Assembly (NCBI GenBank): GCA_036272195.1
Contig: DATAZE010000043.1
Location: forward strand, 124,001-188,000
Reading direction: 5' to 3'
Source of the DNA: DASXHY01 sp036272195
GTDB taxonomy: Bacteria > Verrucomicrobiota > Verrucomicrobiia > Limisphaerales > DASXHY01
DNA: 64,000 nucleotides
Positions 26,430 to 34,488 of this stretch are shown in pieces. Under the pieces are notes generated by a model. The model was not told the origin of the DNA. It saw only the letters and a program-made list of their open reading frames with translations, and made no database searches. Every line of letters starts with the position of its first letter. Position 1 is the first letter of the stretch. The position numbers and the translations under genes are program-made.

Positions 26430-27785
26430 TCAGTGGGTGAGAATCGGTGCGCCTTCCGGAGCGATCCCGGCGATGGAGAGTGACAAGTCCGCGAGCGTAA
26501 TTTCACGCCGCGTTCGGGTCTCCACCTCTTCAAGTTGTAAATTGAGCAGGGTGCGCTCGGCATCCATCAGGTTGAAGAAATCCACCTGCCCCGACAAATA
26601 AGACGAGCGAGCAAGTTCCAGCGACATTTTGGATTTGGGAATCAGTTTTTCCTGGAGGAGCAATAATTGGCGAGTCGCCTCACGGTAATCGTAAGTCTTC
26701 ATCGCGAAATCGACGGTCACGCTGATTTGATCGGCGGTCAGCCGCGCTTCGGCGGCGCTTTTGTTCGCTTGGGCGGCTGCGATTTGGGCAGCGATTTTGT
26801 CGCGCCAGATCGGAAGAGTCATGTTGCCGGACGGCCAATAGAAGGGCGGAATGTAAACTTCTGCCTGCAAACCGGCGGAAAAATCAGGCACTTTGGATTT
26901 TCGAGCCACTGCGATTTGTGCCTCGGCCATTCGCACGTCCGCTTCCATTGATTTGAGTCGCGGATTGCGCGCAAAGGCGGTGTCGAGCAGCGCGTCCCCA
27001 TCCAAATTGACCGGGGTGGAGACGAATTGGGATGGCTGGGGCGGGTCGGGTTGGTCGCGGGTCAGCCCGAGTGCGGCCTTGAGTTGCGCGGTGAGCGGAC
27101 GACGCGAGTCTTCGAGATTCGCGATTTCGGTGATCATTCGGTCACGCTCCATTTGGGCGCGATAGACGTCTTGCAGCGTCACCTTGCCGGCCTCATTTTC
27201 CGCGCGGGCGATTTTCTCCAGGTCGGTAAGCAGGCCGAGCGTCTGCTGATTGATGCGGATTTTTTCGTTCAGAAACCAAAGTTGATAATAGGCTTGTTTG
27301 ACCGAAAAGGCGGTGTTGAGCACGGAAGTTTCAAACGCGAAATATTTCGCCGTGCTTTCGGCGGCAGCGACATTTCCGGCGGCCTTCAGCTTGCCCGGCC
27401 CGGGAAAATCCTGCATCAAACCCGGCATGATCGAAGTAAGGGTGTGTTGAATATAAGCCTGGAACGTCAGCTTCGGATCGGGCATGGAGCGTTCGACAGT
27501 GATGCGCTCCACGGATGCAGACCAGTCGTAATAGCTGGCTTCGATTTGCGAGTGGTTGAGCATGGCATAGGTTAAAAAATCGGCGAGCGGCGAATTGGTG
27601 GTGAGATTCGGCAGCACCGGATGCCGGCCGTCCGGACGATAAACACGCGCGACCGTGGAAATTTGCTCGCGAGCGGCGCGTTCGCCGGGCTGCGTGACGC
27701 CCCTGCAGCCGGCGAGCAAGAGCGCCAACGTGATGGTCGCCGTGCCGCAGATCAAAACTTGTTGACTGGTTTTGCTGAAATTCAT
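26430..27785 (-). CDS. cusC: Outer-membrane efflux channel (CusC-like, TolC family)
   Basis: A 451-residue OEP protein with a lipoprotein signal peptide ending LLLAGC, as in CusC-type channels. The coiled-coil repeats are seen around AENEAGKVTLQDVYRAQMER and again near RSSYLSGQVDFFNLMDAERT. It precedes the adaptor and pump in the usual C-B-A order. The spacing to the adaptor gene is 11 bases. Confidence 0.9.
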   Translation of the reverse strand: MNFSKTSQQVLICGTATITLALLLAGCRGVTQPGERAAREQISTVARVYRPDGRHPVLPNLTTNSPLADFLTYAMLNHSQIEASYYDWSASVERITVERSMPDPKLTFQAYIQHTLTSIMPGLMQDFPGPGKLKAAGNVAAAESTAKYFAFETSVLNTAFSVKQAYYQLWFLNEKIRINQQTLGLLTDLEKIARAENEAGKVTLQDVYRAQMERDRMITEIANLEDSRRPLTAQLKAALGLTRDQPDPPQPSQFVSTPVNLDGDALLDTAFARNPRLKSMEADVRMAEAQIAVARKSKVPDFSAGLQAEVYIPPFYWPSGNMTLPIWRDKIAAQIAAAQANKSAAEARLTADQISVTVDFAMKTYDYREATRQLLLLQEKLIPKSKMSLELARSSYLSGQVDFFNLMDAERTLLNLQLEEVETRTRREITLADLSLSIAGIAPEGAPILTH

Positions 27786-27886
27786 TGTGGACAGAGTCCG
27801 TTTGTTTGCGTTTATCGCGGAAAAAGCCGAAAGAAGTATGTCAGCGCGCCCGCGCGGTACACACTGCGTGCGTCAGGAGGGGAAAA

Positions 27887-28231
27887 TCAAATGAGCCAGG
27901 CGCAATTCCGCTCAAAAAGCGGAGTGCTGGCCGTCATTAACGGCGGGAAGGCCGGGGAAGAAAGCTCGCGTGCGGCGGCGTCAGGCAACGCCCAGGCTAC
28001 CGTTGCGGGAGCAAGCGGAGAAAACTGACTTTGAAAAGAAGAAACCGGAGCCGCCGAAACGGGCAGGGACTCCGGCAAGCAATGATCTTTGACCGCGCAG
28101 CAACCGGAAGTCTTGCCGCAATGACAGCAAGGCCGCGCTGCACACGTTACACTGGCTCCTGGCGCTGCTGCGAGGACGATGTTCGTCCAGGCGAGCAACA
28201 GGCTGCAAACAATGGCCAGCGCCGTTTTCAT
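27887..28231 (-). CDS. Small cysteine-rich secreted protein in the Cus-type operon
   Basis: About 114 residues from the ATG at 28231. A signal peptide (MKTALAIVCSLLLAWTNIVLA) is followed by a dense cysteine cluster, TCAARPCCHCGKTSGCCAVKDHC, in the first 35 mature residues (eight or nine cysteines and two histidines). The remainder is a Ser/Pro/Ala-rich tail. The cluster is suited to periplasmic Cu(I) binding. It lies between the YHS-like gene and cusC, about 100 bases before the latter. No named family was recognised. Confidence 0.68.
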   Translation of the reverse strand: MKTALAIVCSLLLAWTNIVLAAAPGASVTCAARPCCHCGKTSGCCAVKDHCLPESLPVSAAPVSSFQSQFSPLAPATVAWALPDAAARELSSPAFPPLMTASTPLFERNCAWLI

Positions 28232-28288
28232 GGGTTGAGTATCTGACAATTCAGGGGATTGCGCTAATCCTTTATTGGCCAGATTCGT

Positions 28289-28603
28289 TTAATTTTTGGC
28301 ATCCTTGGCTGCCGCGTCTGCCGGGGCCTTATCGGCTGCTTCGATTTTCTTCATGTATTTTGCAGGGTCTTTGTCGAAGTCTTTTTTGCAATCCTTGCAG
28401 CACAGTTTCACTTCATGCCCCTTGTATTCGAAGGTGTAGGCCTTGCCCATTTCGCCGAGTTTGTCACCGGAAACGGGGCAGGTGGTCAATTGGTCGGGCT
28501 TCGGCGCGTCTTGCTTGTCTTCAGCAGTGGCCGTGAAGGCGGCCAGCGCCAGCAGCGCCGCGCCGGTCATGATGAATTTTTGTATCCAGTGGAATGATTT
28601 CAT
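28289..28603 (-). CDS. Small secreted YHS/TRASH-like metal-binding protein
   Basis: A 104-residue protein with a signal peptide (LLALAAFTATA) and a metal-binding core of YHS/TRASH type: C42 in TTCPVSGDKLGEMG, then YKGHEVKLCCKDCKKDF with C68, C69 and C72. The C-terminus is a Lys/Ala-rich tail. Such domains bind copper or other soft metals and often sit in efflux clusters. It is the first gene of the minus-strand operon and faces the sigma-factor operon across a 265-base region. Confidence 0.78.
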   Translation of the reverse strand: MKSFHWIQKFIMTGAALLALAAFTATAEDKQDAPKPDQLTTCPVSGDKLGEMGKAYTFEYKGHEVKLCCKDCKKDFDKDPAKYMKKIEAADKAPADAAAKDAKN

Positions 28604-28721
28604 AATTTTTTTCTTTGCTCGATTTTAACGCAATACTGCGCCGTAATAGATTCTACCCCGGCCCCACGAAAATCCCTCAGATTTTTTGCGGCAGGACGCT
28701 CCCAGCGTTAACACAGAGCGG

Positions 28722-28744
28722 GGAACTTGCAAGCGTTGGACGTC
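28722..28744 (+). promoter_or_regulatory. Candidate ECF-sigma promoter upstream of the cnr-like operon
   Basis: GGAACTT at 28722 resembles the -35 element and CGTCTTA starting at 28741 the -10 element of ECF promoters. The spacer between GGAAC and CGTC is 14 bases, a little shorter than the usual 15-17. It lies 125 bases before the secreted-protein gene. Weak but suggestive, since an ECF sigma gene is in the operon. Confidence 0.3.
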
Positions 28745-28868
28745 TTATTTTCTTAAATTCAGCCACTGACAATTAGCCCCGATTATTTTGAGGGATTCCG
28801 GAAACAGCGGGGTAATAGATGCAGAACGTCGGTGCTGCATAAAGCAGCGCGACAATTGAAAATTGAAA

Positions 28869-29207
28869 ATGAAAACTCGCAACCTTCTCATCACCCTCAG
28901 CGTGGCCGCGTTGGCCACAGTTAACGTCATGGCAGCCGACGCAGTGCTCTCACCGCGCGCCGCCGAAAACCAAGTCAAAATTCTGCCCTCCACGAATACT
29001 GACCCGAATCTCACTGCGAGCCGGCTGGCTTCAACCTCACCCCGGGCGCTCGACAACCAAGTCAAAATTGTCGCTGGAAAGAGCGACGCGGTCAGCCCTT
29101 CGCTTAACTGCGCGCGCCGGATGAGCGGCACGCCTAAGGCAATCAGCGCGTGTGCCAATCATTCCGGCGTAGCGATGCCGTGCTGTTCCGTTGCCGCCAT
29201 GAAGTAA
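28869..29207 (+). CDS. Small secreted protein with internal repeat, ahead of the sigma/anti-sigma genes
   Basis: A 112-residue protein with a signal peptide (LLITLSVAALATVNVMA, likely cut after the AADA start). An internal repeat is visible: SPRAAENQVKIL and, some 25 residues on, SPRALDNQVKIV. The C-terminus is rich in Cys, His and Met (CANHSGVAMPCCSVAAMK), consistent with metal binding. The next gene starts 49 bases later, so it is likely the first gene of the sigma-factor operon. No family recognised. Confidence 0.62.
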   Translation: MKTRNLLITLSVAALATVNVMAADAVLSPRAAENQVKILPSTNTDPNLTASRLASTSPRALDNQVKIVAGKSDAVSPSLNCARRMSGTPKAISACANHSGVAMPCCSVAAMK

Positions 29208-29256
29208 ATCCGATATTGTATCCGGGTGGCGGACATCATCCGCCGCCCCATCTTCA

Positions 29257-29580
29257 ATGAACCAAGAAAATTTCAATCCCAATGATGCAAAACTGAGCGC
29301 GTTGTTGCATCGATCACGTTCCGGCCATTCGCTGCCGCCTCGTTTTCAGGAAGATGTCTGGCGTCGCATTGAAGAGAGTGAAATTCCGGTGGCCGTTCGG
29401 CGCGGCTGGCTGGATGCGCTGGCGGCGTGGGCGTTGCGTCCGCGGTTTGCGTTGGCCACCGCGATTGTCCTGGTTCTCGCGGGTTCGCTCGCCGGCGCGC
29501 GCCAGGGACGGCAAGCCGCTCGCGCGGATGCGCAAAGCCGCTACGTTGCCTCTGTCGCACCGAACTCACTGGGCAAATGA
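29257..29580 (+). CDS. Small single-pass membrane protein, probable anti-sigma factor (CnrY-like position)
   Basis: A 107-residue protein with a soluble N-terminal 60 residues (LSALLHRSRSGHSLPPRFQEDVWRRIEE, typical of short anti-sigma domains) and one membrane helix (FALATAIVLVLAGSLAG). Its stop overlaps the next gene as ATGA, and an ECF sigma gene follows. The order anti-sigma, periplasmic sensor, sigma is that of cnrYXH of Cupriavidus metallidurans. Sequence similarity to CnrY cannot be judged by eye, so the role is inferred from context and topology. Confidence 0.7.
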   Translation: MNQENFNPNDAKLSALLHRSRSGHSLPPRFQEDVWRRIEESEIPVAVRRGWLDALAAWALRPRFALATAIVLVLAGSLAGARQGRQAARADAQSRYVASVAPNSLGK

Positions 29581-30071
29581 AACGTCCGTTGCTCATCCTG
29601 GTCATTGCGTTGCTCGCGGGGGGAGCACTGTTTGCGGGCTCGTATGTCATGGGCCGACGCGTTTGTGAGGCCTGCTCGGCGCGAACGACCGACGATCTTG
29701 GGTGGTTGCGGCAGGAATTTCACTTGAGCGATGCGGAGATGGCGCGAGTTCGCGCACTGCACGACGGTTATCTGCCCAAATGCGCCGATATGTGTGGCCA
29801 AATCGCGGCAAAAAAACAGGAATTGGACGTAGCGCTCGCAGGCGCAACGAACATCAGTCCGGTCGCAAAGCAAAAATTGACGGAACTGGCCGTGCTGCGA
29901 TCGCAGTGCCAGGCGCAAATGCTGGAACATTTTATCCAGGTCAGCCATGCGATGCCGCCGGAGCAGGGTCGCCGTTATCTTTCCGAAATGGAGCGCCTGA
30001 CTATCGGCGCGCACGAGCAGACGGAACAAACCATGTCCACCCACGCCGGCCACGTGCATGGAGAACATTGA
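29577..30071 (+). CDS. Membrane-anchored periplasmic metal-sensor-like protein (CnrX/ZraP-like)
   Basis: A 164-residue protein with an N-terminal membrane anchor (LLILVIALLAGGALFAGSYV) and a helical periplasmic domain opening LGWLRQEFHLSDAEMARVRALH, the form of CnrX/ZraP-type heavy-metal-resistance proteins. Potential ligands are C30 and C33 (CEAC), H49, H62, C69, C73, C111, H118, H124 and a His-rich tail (HAGHVHGEH). It overlaps the preceding gene by 4 bases and the sigma gene by 14. It probably senses metal and relays the signal to the anti-sigma protein. Confidence 0.78.
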   Translation: MKRPLLILVIALLAGGALFAGSYVMGRRVCEACSARTTDDLGWLRQEFHLSDAEMARVRALHDGYLPKCADMCGQIAAKKQELDVALAGATNISPVAKQKLTELAVLRSQCQAQMLEHFIQVSHAMPPEQGRRYLSEMERLTIGAHEQTEQTMSTHAGHVHGEH

Positions 30072-30642
30072 TCCTCATGCCCGCGACCGCGCCGATATGG
30101 AACGGTTGATATCCGGCGAGGACACCGCGCTCAATGATTTGATGGAGCGCCATGCCGGGCCGGTTTTTGGTTTTCTTTGCCGTATGGTTGGGAACGAAGA
30201 CGACGCCAACGATCTCGCCCAGGAAACATTCGCCCGGGTTTTTCGCGCGCGCGCGAATTTCCGCCTCAACGACAAGTTTTCCACCTGGCTTTACGCCATT
30301 GCAGCGAATCTTGCGCGCAATCATTTTCGCTGGCGTGCGCGCCACCCAAATATTTCGCTGGAAACCGAGGCGGATGAACCCGGACACAAGCTGGAAAATA
30401 TTTTGCCGGCGAATGACACTCCACCAAATGAACAAGCACTCGCCGTCGAGCGCGCGTCAGTCGTGCGGACGGAGGTGTCCCGTCTGCCTGAAGATTTGCG
30501 TGAGGCGATCGTCCTTTGCGAGTGGGAGGAGATGAGCATGGCTGAAGCCGCCGCGATCCTCGAAACTACGCCCAAGGCCGTGGAGTCGCGGCTTTATCGG
30601 GCGCGGAAGATATTGCGCGAGCGGCTCGAGGGTTGGCTTTGA
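30058..30642 (+). CDS. ECF RNA polymerase sigma factor (CnrH-like position)
   Basis: A 194-residue group-4 sigma factor. Region 2 reads NEDDANDLAQETFARVFRA and NDKFSTWLYAIAANLARNHF; region 4 reads LPEDLREAIVLCEWEEMSMAEAAAILETTPKAVESRLYRARKIL. The ATG lies 14 bases inside the preceding sensor-like gene, so the genes are coupled. It would direct transcription of its own operon and perhaps of the divergent efflux operon. The stop is 2 bases from the convergent thiD stop. Confidence 0.92.
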   Translation: MENIDPHARDRADMERLISGEDTALNDLMERHAGPVFGFLCRMVGNEDDANDLAQETFARVFRARANFRLNDKFSTWLYAIAANLARNHFRWRARHPNISLETEADEPGHKLENILPANDTPPNEQALAVERASVVRTEVSRLPEDLREAIVLCEWEEMSMAEAAAILETTPKAVESRLYRARKILRERLEGWL

Positions 30643-30644
30643 GA

Positions 30645-31442
30645 TTACTGCCAAAAAGAGTTCAACACGGAATGCTTCCCAACGGCCTGGCTCTGCACAA
30701 TCGCCTGTGAAATGTATTCCTTCGCCTGGGCGACGGCGTCCGGCAACTCATATCCGAGCGCAAGGTAGCCGGTGATGGCCGCGGAGTAGGTGCACCCGGT
30801 GCCGTGCGTGTGCACGCCTTTGACGAAGGGCGCGCTCAGCAATAATTCGGTTTCGCCGTCGAAGAAGATATCAATCGCCTCTTTTGAATCGCGCAGGTGG
30901 CCGCCTTTGACGAGCGCAGCGCAGCGGAATTCCTGGTGGATTTGTTTTGCCGCCCAGCGCAAATCCTCGATCGATTTCAAATCCCGGCCCGTCAGGAATT
31001 CCGCTTCATCCAGATTCGGTGTCACCAGTGTGGCCAGCGGTAGCAGACGGGTTTTTAACAATCGGACTGCGGAGGGTTTCAGAAGCTGCGCGCCGCTGGT
31101 TGAAATCATGACCGGATCCACGACCAGCGGTGTTTTTCGATGAGTGCGGAGGAATGCGGCGACGACCCGGATAATCTCCGCGGAATAAAGCATTCCCGTT
31201 TTCACCGCTGCCGGAGGCAAGGCTTCAAAGACCGCTTCCATTTGACGGCGCACGATTGCGGGCTGGCAGGCTTGGATTGCCAGGACTCGTTTCGGGTTCT
31301 GTGCGGTGATGCAGGTCAGCGCGCTGGTCCCGTGCAGGCCGAGCGAGGCAAACGTTTTCAAATCCGCCTGCACGCCGGCACCGCCGCCGCTGTCGGAGCC
31401 GGCGATGGTGAGCGCGACGGGAATGGTTTTCGGCTTTGGCAC
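30645..31442 (-). CDS. thiD: Hydroxymethylpyrimidine/phosphomethylpyrimidine kinase
   Basis: Phosphorylates HMP and then HMP-phosphate in thiamine synthesis; ribokinase-like fold, 265 residues. The N-terminal LTIAGSDSGGGAGVQADLK binds the pyrimidine, and the C-terminal THGTGCTYSAAITGYLA carries the anion hole and catalytic Asp/Cys region. The start is GTG, 15 bases after the AsmA-like gene, so it probably shares that long operon, although no functional link is obvious. No TPP riboswitch was seen. Confidence 0.95.
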   Translation of the reverse strand: MPKPKTIPVALTIAGSDSGGGAGVQADLKTFASLGLHGTSALTCITAQNPKRVLAIQACQPAIVRRQMEAVFEALPPAAVKTGMLYSAEIIRVVAAFLRTHRKTPLVVDPVMISTSGAQLLKPSAVRLLKTRLLPLATLVTPNLDEAEFLTGRDLKSIEDLRWAAKQIHQEFRCAALVKGGHLRDSKEAIDIFFDGETELLLSAPFVKGVHTHGTGCTYSAAITGYLALGYELPDAVAQAKEYISQAIVQSQAVGKHSVLNSFWQ

Positions 31443-31457
31443 GCGAATAATATAGCG

Positions 31458-34400
31458 TCAATCCTGCGGTTGGTAATGCAGCGGCGCATTCGTCGACGAG
31501 TCGGTTTGTTCAGGAATCAAATCTTTGATTGTTTGAACCGGGTGCAAGGGCAGGAAGAAAATCCTGGGAATATACAACGGCGCGCTTTTCGGTTTTTGTA
31601 TGGTGCCAGTGATTTCGTATTCGAATGTCTTGCTCACCGGCCATAGCGCGAGACTCAACACGGGGCCGATCACCCAGGCGTTGCGAAACATCTCAGCTTC
31701 CATCCGCGCGTTTACGCCGCCCTTGAGATCAATCGTGCCGTGATATCTCAGGCGCGCCATCATCGTTTCTATTTTCAGATCCTCGGTATCAACCACGCCG
31801 TTGGTGATGGTGAAGCTGGCGGAGCCTTGCCGCGCGCGGCTGCTGCCAAGCCCCGGCAGGATGGTGTCGAGCACGGGCGAGAACACGCCGAAAATAGGGA
31901 TGTCCCAAATCAATCCGTCGTGCAAATCCACACGGCCCGCGCCCTGCCAGGTTTGCCAATTGGCCGAGTTGGCGTCGGTCACTTCCAGGCGCGCGGTCAG
32001 CAGTCCTTCGAGCTTGTTTGTTTTCCCGCCGGCAAGGTCCCTGGCGAGCAAGTGCAAATCGGCGTCGTTGGCGACGAAGTTAAAATTGAAATTGGCGCTG
32101 TGATTGATTTTTTCAAACTCGAAATGAGCGTCCCCGACGGCCTTGCCGCGATAAAAATCCGCCCGCACATTGGTCAACGAGAGCTTTTCACCCACCCAGT
32201 CTATTTTGCCGGAAATGCGCGGCACCTTGAATTTCCACCATTCGAAGTCTTCGCCGTTCACGTCGAAATGCAAGTCCGCGTCCTCTTGGTGGCGCATCGG
32301 GATGACGCCTTCGGCGTGGACGGTGGGGGGGCGCAGAAAATGATACGGCTCGAGGGCGTGAATCGCGTGCGGCCCGATGACGCGTGCAATCACGCCGGCA
32401 TCCGCGGTGCTGAATCCGTTCGTCAGAAAGATTTTTTTATCATCAAAAACCAGTTTCATGCCGGCGGCGCTGAGTTGCTGCGTGCCGGTGCGTTGCGCGC
32501 GCGGTTCGGTCAGCATCAAAATCCGATTGGTATATGCCAACTCCGTTTGAAATGTGTCGAACGATTCCCCGCGCGCGGTGAAGTTCGTGACTGCCACGTG
32601 TGCCCGGGCGTGAATCCGGTCGCGATCATGCCATTGTCCCCAGATCTCGCCGTCGACGACGGGTGATTGCGAGAGGGAAAAGTATTCGAAAGCGCGTAAT
32701 TGATTCGTATCCAGCAGAGGGCTCAGCGCGTGCGGGTCGAGGGTACTGTGCAGCCGGAAATAAAAGTTCCTGGTGCGCTCGTTGCTTTCGTGAAACAGGT
32801 CCAGTCTGCCGTCCGGCCGCGTGGCGACAAGATCGGGCAGCCGCCAGACCATATTGGAGTAGGAGAAATGGGAATCGGCGGTCAATGCGTGCACGCCCCG
32901 GAAGGCGGCGTCCACGACATGGAATTGTCCGTCCAGCCGGAGTGTGGGTCGCAATTCACCCCGCCAATCCGGATGCCGGTTGGTCCATACGGACTCCGGC
33001 AGAATCATCGCGCCTCCGGCCTGCACCTGCGGAGGATTTTTCCAGGAATAATTCGCCAACCATTCGCGCGCCATCGGCGTGAGCAGTGGCGTAATTTTTT
33101 TGGCGTCGAAACCGGAGGTGACATTGAAGGTGGTCTCGCGGGTGGCAACGTTTAGTTTTGCGGTCGCGTTGAGCGAGCCGCCGTAGAGTTTTGTGGACAA
33201 CTTTTCAACGTTCAGATTCGGCCCGCGCCATTGCCCCGCACAGGAGACTTCGTCGAGATCAAGGTTGGGCGCATGAATCCCGGCGGCAGCGCATTCGAGG
33301 TCCAGCCGGTAGGGCGCGAGATTTGTCCACCACGCCCAATTGGAATCCACTGCGGGCGGATTGGTCGATGGCAGAAGCGTGCCCGTCAGGCGAAATTTCC
33401 GGGCGCTGGCCCATGGCGTGAGGGCGTTGCTGGCCTGCAATTCGCCGCGGCCTGAAAGTGGAATGGCATTGGTCAGCGAATGGAGCCATTCCGCGGTAAA
33501 ATGAACGTGGTCTGCGCGATTGGAACGGCTTTCCACCGAGTCCGTGGTCAGATCGAGGGAGGCGTGGAGGACGTTCGTATCTTGTGGCTCGGAAAAGAGG
33601 CGAAGCACAAAATCAAGGTTCGTGATCGCCGCCCAGGGGGTCGTGGCCTGGGCGGCGCGCAAAGTGATTTCCGCGTGGGACAATTGGTTGCTCCGTGGCG
33701 GAGCGAGCCGGACAAAACCTTTCATGCTTTTTGCCACGCCCCAGGGGGTCTCTGCGCCCGGCGCATCGATGAAGAGGCGGACAGACGTTTTCTCGACATC
33801 GCGCGCGTCACCGCGCAAATCGAGCTTTAACCGGGGCGGGGCAGTGAAGTGGGTTTGTTCCAGGGCGTCAGCCAGGCGACGCAAGCGATTTTGAAGCGTT
33901 CCCGGTTTGGAGGGCTGACCGCCGGGAAACAGTTTCCATTCGCGGACAGCGGAGGCGTTGGTCAGCGCGCCGGAGAATTGAAATTCCGCACCCGCGAATC
34001 GCGCCTGAAGGTTATCTAATTCCCAGACGTCGTTGGTGAGCAGTTGCAGCTCGGTCTGGATATTGTCGATGGATAATTCGCGTGGCGGCGCATTGCTGGA
34101 CAGCACTGGCCAGGCGAGGCGTCCCTCCCGCAACTCGAGCGAGTCGACCTGGAGTTGTCGCTTCAACAACGCGTGGTAGTCCAAATGCACCTGGACGTCC
34201 TTGAGGGTAAGCCGTGGGCTGGAGACGTCGTTGGTGCGGCCGAAGAAGACATTTTCCGCCACAATCCCTTGAACCGGCCGCCAGCGCAGCCGCGTGAAAT
34301 GCAGGTCGAGTCCGCGATCATGCAGTTTTTGCACGAGCGGATTTTTGATGAAATTGGGGAGTCCGACGTTGTTGAGATAGAGCAGTCCGCCAGCAAGCGC

Positions 34401-34487
34401 GAGAATGATGAGCCATACGGTGATGCGGCACCAGCGAAAGACGAGACGGCAACGATGCCAGACACCAGATTTTCCGTGCTTCGCCAT
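31458..34487 (-). CDS. Giant AsmA-like envelope protein
   Basis: About 1009 residues, one N-terminal membrane helix (ITVWLIILALAGGLLYL) and a long periplasmic beta-rich body. The last 200 residues hold the AsmA_2-type region: QGAGRVDLHDGLIWDIPIFG, FTITNGVVDTEDLKIETMMA, GTIDLKGGVNARMEAEMF and a GTIQKPK close. AsmA-like proteins are thought to move phospholipids between the membranes or shape the outer membrane. I chose the ATG at 34487, which begins 1 base after the DUF4340 stop (TGACATG). It is the largest gene of a six- or seven-gene unit. Confidence 0.85.
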   Translation of the reverse strand: MAKHGKSGVWHRCRLVFRWCRITVWLIILALAGGLLYLNNVGLPNFIKNPLVQKLHDRGLDLHFTRLRWRPVQGIVAENVFFGRTNDVSSPRLTLKDVQVHLDYHALLKRQLQVDSLELREGRLAWPVLSSNAPPRELSIDNIQTELQLLTNDVWELDNLQARFAGAEFQFSGALTNASAVREWKLFPGGQPSKPGTLQNRLRRLADALEQTHFTAPPRLKLDLRGDARDVEKTSVRLFIDAPGAETPWGVAKSMKGFVRLAPPRSNQLSHAEITLRAAQATTPWAAITNLDFVLRLFSEPQDTNVLHASLDLTTDSVESRSNRADHVHFTAEWLHSLTNAIPLSGRGELQASNALTPWASARKFRLTGTLLPSTNPPAVDSNWAWWTNLAPYRLDLECAAAGIHAPNLDLDEVSCAGQWRGPNLNVEKLSTKLYGGSLNATAKLNVATRETTFNVTSGFDAKKITPLLTPMAREWLANYSWKNPPQVQAGGAMILPESVWTNRHPDWRGELRPTLRLDGQFHVVDAAFRGVHALTADSHFSYSNMVWRLPDLVATRPDGRLDLFHESNERTRNFYFRLHSTLDPHALSPLLDTNQLRAFEYFSLSQSPVVDGEIWGQWHDRDRIHARAHVAVTNFTARGESFDTFQTELAYTNRILMLTEPRAQRTGTQQLSAAGMKLVFDDKKIFLTNGFSTADAGVIARVIGPHAIHALEPYHFLRPPTVHAEGVIPMRHQEDADLHFDVNGEDFEWWKFKVPRISGKIDWVGEKLSLTNVRADFYRGKAVGDAHFEFEKINHSANFNFNFVANDADLHLLARDLAGGKTNKLEGLLTARLEVTDANSANWQTWQGAGRVDLHDGLIWDIPIFGVFSPVLDTILPGLGSSRARQGSASFTITNGVVDTEDLKIETMMARLRYHGTIDLKGGVNARMEAEMFRNAWVIGPVLSLALWPVSKTFEYEITGTIQKPKSAPLYIPRIFFLPLHPVQTIKDLIPEQTDSSTNAPLHYQPQD

Positions 34488-34488
34488 G

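Noticed and set aside
28643..28820. Nine-base direct repeat GTAATAGAT near 28643 and 28812 in the divergent metal region
   Set aside because: Too short to be significant in a 170-base region; may be chance.
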